Shown piece by piece: positions 1 to 5,548 of a DNA stretch of 5,950 nucleotides. How positions within the stretch are numbered: position 1 is the stretch's first letter; each line of letters opens with the position of its first letter. The stretch covers positions 1 through 5,950 of the forward strand of contig CAYMST010000288.1 of assembly GCA_964393115.1 (NCBI GenBank), written 5' to 3'. The stretch comes from CAYMST01 sp964393115 (lineage in GTDB: Bacteria > Bacteroidota > Bacteroidia > Cytophagales > Cyclobacteriaceae). The translations under genes and the position numbers were made by a program. A model generated the notes under the pieces. It searched no databases and was not told the origin of the DNA. It worked only from the letters and a program-made list of their open reading frames with translations.

Positions 1-1
1 T

Positions 2-286
2 GTTTTTATAGGTCAAGTAGCCTCCAAAGCAGTAATAGCATTAAACCAACAATCTAGCTTATTATATATAAAGTTGATTTCAGCTTCAATGAATGTAACT
101 GGAAACTTGATATTAATTCCAAGGTTTGGGATTCAAGGGGCGGCAATGGCAACCCTGGTATCGTACTCTTTTGCTCATTTCTTTGGATATTTATGTTTCG
201 TTAAGACACGAAGAATATTTTTCCTTCAGCTCTCTGGAGTTTTATATCCACTAAAAATAGTGACAGATGCTCTTAAAAAAGGCTAA
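2..286 (+). CDS. Wzx-type polysaccharide flippase, C-terminal part (5' end outside window)
   Basis: The frame is open from the left edge to a TAA at 284-286 and gives 94 residues, the end of a multi-pass membrane protein. Residues about 35-55 carry the phrase NLILIPRFGIQGAAMATLVS, the typical late-helix signature of MATE/MVF-superfamily polysaccharide exporters (Polysacc_synt / Wzx families), in which 'IP.fGi.GAA.at..s' precedes the last helices. Hydrophobic segments surround it (about 20-38, 44-66 and 73-86), and the tail is short and basic (ALKKG). The family moves undecaprenyl-linked repeat units across the inner membrane, and the glycosyltransferase and sulfotransferases downstream fit this role. 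The stop lies inside the next gene (20-bp overlap), so translation is probably coupled. The true start is outside the window; an internal TTG at 74 is not the start, because the conserved frame continues upstream of it. The fold family is fairly certain; the exact substrate cannot be read. Confidence 0.85.
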   Translation, partial: VFIGQVASKAVIALNQQSSLLYIKLISASMNVTGNLILIPRFGIQGAAMATLVSYSFAHFFGYLCFVKTRRIFFLQLSGVLYPLKIVTDALKKG

Positions 287-2510
287 AAAAAAATTAAAAA
301 ACCCGGTAGTTAGAGACTTGGTAAATGGCGTGATTTACCACTTCAAGATGAGATATCTAACCGTTGGTAAAGTATATCCAGAGGTGGTTAATATGATGGC
401 TAATGACATTTGTAACTCCAAATGCTCCATGTGCAACATCTGGAAGAGAAAACTGGATGATGACATTACTCCCTCACAACTTGAGCAAGTCCTAAAAGAC
501 GAACTCTTTAAAAATGTTAAGTTTATTGGTATTACCGGCGGAGAACCCACTTTGCGGGATGACTTACCCCAACTTTACGAGACAGCGTGCAAAACGCTTC
601 CAAATTTAGTTGGCATGAGTGCCATTACTAACGCTATTAGGAATGAGGATGTAATAGAAAGAATAGAGAAGAGTGCTGAAATATGTAAATCTTATGGCAA
701 GCGCTTTAGCTTTATGGTATCACTTGATGGTTACAAGGAAGTACATGACCTTCACAGGGGACGGGAGGGGAATTTCGAAAGTGCGCTTAGTGTTATTCGA
801 CATTTCAAGACAAATTCCGAAATTCCATTAGCAATCGGGTGTACTATTACAAAAGATAATGTTTGGGGGGTTGACGACCTGCTACACTTTATGAAAAAGG
901 AAGGTATCTATGGACGTTTTAGAATAGCCGAATACATCAATCGGTTATATAACAATGACATAGAAGGTAAAATAAGATCATTTGATTCCAATGAAGTATA
1001 TCAACTCTCCTTATTTTATCATAAGCTCTTAAAAACATACGAGTTTAAACCCATATATCGCAGGACATATAAAAGTGTATTGTCTATTCTTAACGGGGGC
1101 AAACGTACTATGGCCTGTCCTTACCAAGCGAAGGGTGTTGTACTAGATAGTAGAGGTCAACTTTTGTATTGTGCTCCAAAATCTAAAAATCTTGGAAGCA
1201 CTCTACTAGATAGCGCAGTTAATTTATACCGTTCTAATTGGGATGAAAGAGAGAGAATCTTAGAGGAAAATTGTAATGACTGCATCCATGACTATCATGC
1301 AAGAGCAACCTTAACTGAGGCGAAAATTGCGCTAAAGGAGGAGTTTTATAAGCAGCTTCTGAGCTTTCGAGGTTATAAATACGCAAATAAATTTATTCCT
1401 CAAGTCTTTGGACAGGAACGTAAAGAGAAAGGAAATTATAAAACTATATTTATTACCGGTTGGTACGGTACAGAGACAGTTGGCGATAAGGCCATACTAG
1501 GTGGTATCGTCGACCATTATCGCAAGAAATTCGACAACGTTAAGTTTCTAATATCGGCTATATATCCATTTATAGTAGAGCAAACGATAAAGGAACTTGA
1601 CTTGTATGATGCGGAAATGGTGCCAGTATTTGGAAGAGAGTTCTTTCGAAAAATTAGTTTGGCTGATGAGTTGGTAATGGGTGGGGGTCCTTTGATGGAG
1701 ATTGGTTCACTTTCTATTCCTTTATGGGCATTTAAACTTGCCAAAAAACACAATGTCAAAACGGTCATATTTGGATGTGGAATTGGTCCTTTGTACACTG
1801 AGAAATATAAAAATTACCTACGCAAAATTTTGAAATACTCAGATGATGTAATGCTTCGTGATAATGATTCGGTAAAAGAGTTTGATAATTTAATGGGCCT
1901 CAACTATCGAGTTAAGGCTGTTGCGATAGAGGACCCTGCTTATGACTATTTGAATCAAGTGGAGAAAAGAATAGAGGTAAAACCTTCAAACCATTTGGCT
2001 TGTTTTATCAGGAATTGGCCATTTCAATACCGTGGTGATAGAGACAAAGAGTCTTTTGCGAGGGACTCGGAAACTTTTAACCAAAACTTATCAAAGATCC
2101 TTAATGCTGTAAAGGAAAGGACTGGTATCATACCGGCTTTCTATTCGATGCATAATTTCGTAGTTGGGGGTGATGATCGTGATTTTTATCGATCCTTTAT
2201 CGATCAGTATTATCATAGTGAGCATTATTTTGAAAAAGGGTTATCTACTGTAGAGTCCACGGTCAAGGCAATGAAGTCAGCAAAACATTGTTTGGTAATG
2301 AGGTATCACTCTGTGCTATTTGCTGATAGCTTGGGTGTCAATTATACGGCTATTGATTACACAAACGGCGGAAAAATAACGGGTTATCTTAAAGATAGAG
2401 ACAGACTCCACAATAAGGTAGGGATTGAAGAAGTTGTAAATAGTCTTGACACAACGATTGAACAGATTATAGAGAAGGTTTCGGTCAGTGAAATTCATCG
2501 AGTAAGTTGA
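267..2510 (+). CDS. Radical SAM / polysaccharide pyruvyltransferase fusion protein
   Basis: This 747-residue protein contains two complete enzymes. Residues about 40-345 are a radical SAM domain. The [4Fe-4S]-SAM motif CxxxCxxC is C49-C53-C56 (CNSKCSMC), and the SAM-binding GGEP is at 91-94. Four later cysteines (C284, C302, C336, C339) look like a SPASM/Twitch-type auxiliary cluster region. Residues about 391-747 form a polysaccharide pyruvyltransferase domain (PS_pyruv_trans, CsaB-like). Its motifs are GWYGTETVGDKAIL (398-411), GGGPL (472-476), GCGIGPL (503-509), RDNDS (531-535), DPA (556-558), MRYHSVLFA (678-686) and a closing Y-x4-K near 698-703. Such transferases use phosphoenolpyruvate to place pyruvate ketals on sugars in the cytoplasm. 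The radical SAM reaction is unknown; epimerisation, dehydrogenation or another sugar change is possible. The ATG at 267 lies within the flippase end; M28 is an alternative start, and both keep all motifs. The end overlaps the next gene by 4 bp. Domain calls are strong; substrates are unknown. Confidence 0.93.
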   Translation: MLLKKAKKKLKNPVVRDLVNGVIYHFKMRYLTVGKVYPEVVNMMANDICNSKCSMCNIWKRKLDDDITPSQLEQVLKDELFKNVKFIGITGGEPTLRDDLPQLYETACKTLPNLVGMSAITNAIRNEDVIERIEKSAEICKSYGKRFSFMVSLDGYKEVHDLHRGREGNFESALSVIRHFKTNSEIPLAIGCTITKDNVWGVDDLLHFMKKEGIYGRFRIAEYINRLYNNDIEGKIRSFDSNEVYQLSLFYHKLLKTYEFKPIYRRTYKSVLSILNGGKRTMACPYQAKGVVLDSRGQLLYCAPKSKNLGSTLLDSAVNLYRSNWDERERILEENCNDCIHDYHARATLTEAKIALKEEFYKQLLSFRGYKYANKFIPQVFGQERKEKGNYKTIFITGWYGTETVGDKAILGGIVDHYRKKFDNVKFLISAIYPFIVEQTIKELDLYDAEMVPVFGREFFRKISLADELVMGGGPLMEIGSLSIPLWAFKLAKKHNVKTVIFGCGIGPLYTEKYKNYLRKILKYSDDVMLRDNDSVKEFDNLMGLNYRVKAVAIEDPAYDYLNQVEKRIEVKPSNHLACFIRNWPFQYRGDRDKESFARDSETFNQNLSKILNAVKERTGIIPAFYSMHNFVVGGDDRDFYRSFIDQYYHSEHYFEKGLSTVESTVKAMKSAKHCLVMRYHSVLFADSLGVNYTAIDYTNGGKITGYLKDRDRLHNKVGIEEVVNSLDTTIEQIIEKVSVSEIHRVS
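285..293 (+). repeat. A9 homopolymer tract at the start of the fusion gene
   Basis: Nine consecutive A residues fall in codons 7-9 of the radical SAM fusion gene (three Lys codons), and a second A6 run follows at 296-301. The flippase stop codon (TAA, 284-286) sits at the left border of the tract. Runs of this length can slip during replication or transcription; whether this one does cannot be seen here. Confidence 0.6.
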
Positions 2511-3754
2511 AAGTACTACATATAAATTTTTCAGCAAACGGAGGCTCAGGTAAGGCAGCTTTGAGACTTCATAATAGCCTGAATCAAATTGGGCAAGACA
2601 TTAACTCCTCCATACTTTTTGTTAAAGTACCTAAGGATGTATTGGCACAGTCTAATGGTGCATACCAATTTGAAAGCTCTAAAGTCAGGTCTAAGTTAAA
2701 CCATTTTTTGATCAAGAAGATTTATCACTTCGGTGGCCAAGAGAAAATAGAGATGATGAGTTCGTCACGCTCATTATTATCCTTAAGTAATCATCATCTA
2801 GTATTAGAGGCGGACATTATTCATATCCACCACAGTGTAGAATTTATTGATTTGGCTTCATTTTTCAATCACATAGAAAATAAGCCAGTGGTACTAACTT
2901 TACACGATATGTGGTTTTTCACCGGAGGTTGTCATTACACTGATGGCTGTGATCGTTTCATGAGCTTTTGTAAACAATGCCCAGAGACTAGGGAGTATTT
3001 TGTGAAACTCAACACGAACCGTGAATTATTAAGGAAACAGCGGATAATTGAAAATAAAGCTGTAAACGTAGTTTGTCTATCAAACTGGATGAAATCTTTA
3101 TCCGAAAAAAGTACGATTTTACAAGGCTGTGACCACTACCTAATTCCAAATAGTGTAAGCTTCGATGTGTTTAACCCGGGAAATACGGAAGAAATTCGAA
3201 AAAAATACAAAGTGCCGATTGATAAAACGGTTATGTTCTTTGCGGCAGGTACTCTAAATAACTATCGTAAGGGTTTTGATTTATTGATCGAGGCACTATT
3301 AAGCTTGGAGGATACGATTCAAGATTTATATTTGATTAGTGCAGGACATCAATCAGAAGATTTTGGAATTAAAAACCATAAAAACTTTGGTAAGGTATCG
3401 GATGAGTCCATTATGGCGGACTTATACCGTATGGCCGATGTTTATATTTTGCCTTCTAGGGAGGATAACTTACCAAATGTTATGTTGGAGTCCCTTGCCT
3501 GTGGTACACCAGTTATTTCATTTGCAACAGGTGGAATGGTAGACACGCTTGATTCCACCAACGGGGTGATGGCTGAGGAGATGAGCGCCAAAGGTTTAGT
3601 TGAGGCAATTGAAACCTTTATTGATCGAAAAGATGGCTTTAATAGAATAGAAATCTATAATGAAGCAAAAAGGAAATTTCACTTTCAAGTTCAGGGATTG
3701 AATACCTTCAATCTTTACAATAAATTGATAAAACATGCTCCGACGGATATATAA
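2507..3754 (+). CDS. Glycosyltransferase family 4 (GT-B fold), WcaC-like
   Basis: This 415-residue protein has a normal length for GT4 retaining glycosyltransferases. The N-terminal acceptor domain begins MKVLHINFSANGGSGKAALR, the glycine-rich loop typical of the family, followed by EADIIHIHH (101-109) and TLHDMWFFTGGCHY (131-144). A four-cysteine loop follows (C142, C148, C155, C158), as in WcaC-like colanic acid enzymes. The C-terminal nucleotide-sugar domain has FFAAGTLNNYRKGFDLLIEAL (about 244-264) and SREDNLPNVMLESLACGTPV (317-336). In the latter, D320 and E328 hold the places of the E-x7-E pair, so the first acidic residue is Asp. The enzyme probably adds one sugar to a lipid-linked repeat unit on the cytoplasmic side of the membrane. 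The start appears to be TTG at 2507 within TTGA, overlapping the previous stop; it is the only one that keeps the conserved first strand and glycine loop. Donor and acceptor sugars cannot be told. Confidence 0.93.
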   Translation: MKVLHINFSANGGSGKAALRLHNSLNQIGQDINSSILFVKVPKDVLAQSNGAYQFESSKVRSKLNHFLIKKIYHFGGQEKIEMMSSSRSLLSLSNHHLVLEADIIHIHHSVEFIDLASFFNHIENKPVVLTLHDMWFFTGGCHYTDGCDRFMSFCKQCPETREYFVKLNTNRELLRKQRIIENKAVNVVCLSNWMKSLSEKSTILQGCDHYLIPNSVSFDVFNPGNTEEIRKKYKVPIDKTVMFFAAGTLNNYRKGFDLLIEALLSLEDTIQDLYLISAGHQSEDFGIKNHKNFGKVSDESIMADLYRMADVYILPSREDNLPNVMLESLACGTPVISFATGGMVDTLDSTNGVMAEEMSAKGLVEAIETFIDRKDGFNRIEIYNEAKRKFHFQVQGLNTFNLYNKLIKHAPTDI

Positions 3755-4502
3755 CAATGAGCTTCTACAAAGTTACTTCTTAGGTCAAAAAAGCTATTTG
3801 ATTGCGTCCTTTCCTAAGGTTGGTAGCACTTTTACTCGGTTTGTACTAGCCAATATTTTTAAATTACAAAAGAATGCCGAAACGGAAATTGACTTTTTTA
3901 CTTTAGGCAAAATCATGCCTGAACTTGGAAAGTCGAGTTTCTGGATGGATTGGGACAACACATTATCCCCGAAATGGATTAAAACGCATAGTGAGTTTAG
4001 CCGTCAATTCAAAAAAGCGAATGGTATTCTATACATCGTTAGAGATCCAAGAGATACTATGTTATCGTATCACGCTTATGCCAAGGCCAAGAAAGCGCTT
4101 CAAGCACCGCTCGAGCTCAAAGCTTTTATAAAAGACGAACAGATGGGCATTGCAGCATTGAATAGGCACATAGAGGGATATTGGTCAAATAAGAGTTATT
4201 TGTTTAAATATGAGGACTTAATGACCAATCCTAAGTCATGCTTTAATGGGTTTCTTAACGAACATCTAAACTTAGGTATTGATGAACAAATTATTAGTAG
4301 AGCCGTCGATGCCTCTTTACCCGATAAGCTTCGAAAGGTGGAAGAGAAGGCTGGTAGACCCACTGATGTGAACTATAAGTCGGATTTTAAATTTGTCAGA
4401 AACGCAAGTATTGAACAATGGAAGACTCAGATGGATGTAGAACTTGCGAACCAAATATTAGATTTATCTCATCCCTTTTTTAAGGAGGTTAATTATTTTT
4501 AA
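3735..4502 (+). CDS. PAPS-dependent sulfotransferase, Sulfotransfer_1 family
   Basis: The 255-residue protein has the order of motifs expected of cytosolic-type sulfotransferases. The 5'-phosphosulfate loop is ASFPKVGSTFTRF (24-36), in which K28 is the expected catalytic lysine; the usual PKSGT reads PKVGS here. K83-T84-H85 matches the KTH motif whose histidine is the proposed base in this superfamily. The 3'-phosphate motif is YIVRDPRDTMLSYHAY (100-115), with R103 and S111. KYEDLMTNP (158-166) is the typical late motif, and a C-terminal tryptophan (W229) sits where the family has the 'W' of its RKG..GdWk region, although that region is degenerate. It likely moves sulfate from PAPS to a hydroxyl of a polysaccharide precursor. 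The ATG at 3735 overlaps the glycosyltransferase by 20 bp; later in-frame starts would cut into the phosphosulfate loop. No genes for PAPS synthesis are in the window. The acceptor is unknown. Confidence 0.9.
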   Translation: MLRRIYNNELLQSYFLGQKSYLIASFPKVGSTFTRFVLANIFKLQKNAETEIDFFTLGKIMPELGKSSFWMDWDNTLSPKWIKTHSEFSRQFKKANGILYIVRDPRDTMLSYHAYAKAKKALQAPLELKAFIKDEQMGIAALNRHIEGYWSNKSYLFKYEDLMTNPKSCFNGFLNEHLNLGIDEQIISRAVDASLPDKLRKVEEKAGRPTDVNYKSDFKFVRNASIEQWKTQMDVELANQILDLSHPFFKEVNYF

Positions 4503-4505
4503 TTC

Positions 4506-5390
4506 ATGATCGAATATAATAGAAAGCGGGATACACTCATATTTTTGCATATACAGAAGGCTGCTGGATCAACTTTCAACAAAATATTGGACAGTCAGTA
4601 TAAAAAGCAAGATGTTATTTCTACTAGATTGATTGTTCGTGGTAAATATGGAGATAACTGGGTAAGGCATACTACTGTGGAGAGAGAGGGTGTGGCCAAA
4701 CGGACCGTGGCGAATATGAGCAGTGCTGATAAATCAAAAATCAAGGTTCTAAAGGGACACTTTGAGTTTGGTTGGCATGAGTTATTTCCCAATGATTGTG
4801 TCTACATTACATTTTTGAGAGATCCGGTAAAACGAATTGTATCACAATTTGACTACATCAATAGACTAAATAACCATCATATTGCAGAGAGAATTAAGAA
4901 GGATAACATTTCTCTAAGTCAGTTTGTGGAACAAGGAATTTCGCTAGTCACCGACAATGGAATGACAAGGAGACTGGCAGGGTTGTCAGATGAAGTGGGT
5001 TTTAAGGAGTATGATGATAGCATACTTGATAAGGCAATTGACAATATTGAAAATCACTTTTGTTTTGTTGGGCTCTCCGAACATTTTGATGAATCAATAC
5101 TCTTGTTAAAAGAAAAGCTCCAATGGAATAAGAGTCCAATCTACTTGAGAAAAAACGTCACTAAAAAGAAGCAAAAATCGAAAGTACCAGACGAAAGCAC
5201 TATTAAAGTGATAAAAGAACATAATCAGTTAGATTTAAAACTATATGAATATGTTCGAACAAAGTTTCTAGATGATCTTGATCATATTGATAATCAATTT
5301 GTAAGACGATTAGAGAAGTTTAAAAAGAGAAATGGTGCCTATCAAAACATCTATTCCACATTGCATCCAGTATATTCATTCTTCAAATAG
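4506..5390 (+). CDS. Sulfotransferase, Sulfotransfer_2 (heparan-sulfate 2-O-sulfotransferase-like) family
   Basis: The 294-residue protein begins almost at once with the PAPS loop TLIFLHIQKAAGSTF (10-24), the 'HIpKtaGtTf' signature of carbohydrate sulfotransferases of the Sulfotransfer_2 type, with K18 as the binding lysine. GHFEFGWHELF (84-94) fits the conserved 'GH..fg' strand. FLRDPVKRIVSQFDY (103-117) is the 3'-phosphate motif, with R105 and S113. TRRLAG (154-159) matches the downstream 'R.l.G' motif. The C-terminal third is charged and probably helical. Family members sulfate sugar hydroxyls; bacterial ones occur in capsule and exopolysaccharide clusters. The first sulfotransferase stops 3 bp upstream in the same frame (TAA TTC ATG). 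An AAGGAGG at 4482-4488 is about 17 nt before the ATG, too far for normal use as a ribosome binding site. No membrane anchor is visible, so it likely acts in the cytoplasm on nucleotide- or lipid-linked sugars. Confidence 0.9.
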   Translation: MIEYNRKRDTLIFLHIQKAAGSTFNKILDSQYKKQDVISTRLIVRGKYGDNWVRHTTVEREGVAKRTVANMSSADKSKIKVLKGHFEFGWHELFPNDCVYITFLRDPVKRIVSQFDYINRLNNHHIAERIKKDNISLSQFVEQGISLVTDNGMTRRLAGLSDEVGFKEYDDSILDKAIDNIENHFCFVGLSEHFDESILLLKEKLQWNKSPIYLRKNVTKKKQKSKVPDESTIKVIKEHNQLDLKLYEYVRTKFLDDLDHIDNQFVRRLEKFKKRNGAYQNIYSTLHPVYSFFK

Positions 5391-5548
5391 CTCTGTTCAA
5401 AGAAGGGAAGTTTTTGATTCTTGTAGTTTGGTCCGCACATCATCATTCTCTGATCTGGATAGAATTCCAAAAAATAATTGCTCCAACAGAAACCGGCTGA
5501 CTGTACTGGCATATGGTCTTCTGATGAGAATCTTAAGCGACTAAGAAA
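5391..5548. other. 158-bp gap without a supported + strand gene
   Basis: This is the only sizeable spacing in an otherwise overlapping operon. No + strand frame here looks like protein. There is no GC-rich hairpin with a T-run, so no intrinsic terminator is seen, and no clear -35/-10 or Bacteroidota -33/-7 pair was found. A small 5-bp stem (TCTTA at 5531-5535 with TAAGA at 5542-5546, six-base loop) lies just before the next gene's probable start but is too weak to call. On the - strand, a frame open from 5605 down to a stop at 5351-5353 crosses the gap; it is treated under the findings. An internal promoter for the polymerase-like gene is possible but not shown. Confidence 0.5.

Noticed and set aside
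335..550. - strand ORF of 71 codons inside the radical SAM region
   Set aside because: It lies wholly antisense to a conserved radical SAM domain and has no recognisable motif; it is a shadow of the real gene.
1517..1798. - strand ORF of 93 codons inside the pyruvyltransferase region
   Set aside because: It is antisense to the conserved GGGPL and GCGIGPL segments; its reading is explained by the real coding frame.
2316..2537. - strand ORF across the fusion/glycosyltransferase junction
   Set aside because: It overlaps two well supported + strand genes and shows no family features.
3339..3542. + strand ORF of 67 codons inside the glycosyltransferase
   Set aside because: It is an out-of-frame shadow of the conserved nucleotide-sugar domain.
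3925..4131. + strand ORF of 68 codons inside the first sulfotransferase
   Set aside because: It is out of frame with the RDPRD motif region, very basic, and not protein-like.
4482..4488. AAGGAGG as ribosome binding site for the second sulfotransferase
   Set aside because: It is about 17 nt before the ATG, well beyond the usual spacing, and no start codon in any useful frame lies at the right distance. It encodes Lys-Glu-Val of the first sulfotransferase.
4595..4792. - strand ORF of 65 codons inside the second sulfotransferase
   Set aside because: It is antisense to a conserved sulfotransferase and has no recognisable motif.
5332..5544. + strand ORF of 70 codons across the end of the second sulfotransferase and the gap
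   Set aside because: Composition is Ser/Arg/Asn-rich without any motif, and its start lies inside the sulfotransferase in another frame.
5531..5546. Short inverted repeat (TCTTA / TAAGA) as terminator or operator
   Set aside because: The stem is only 5 bp and AT-rich, has no T-run after it, and is expected by chance.
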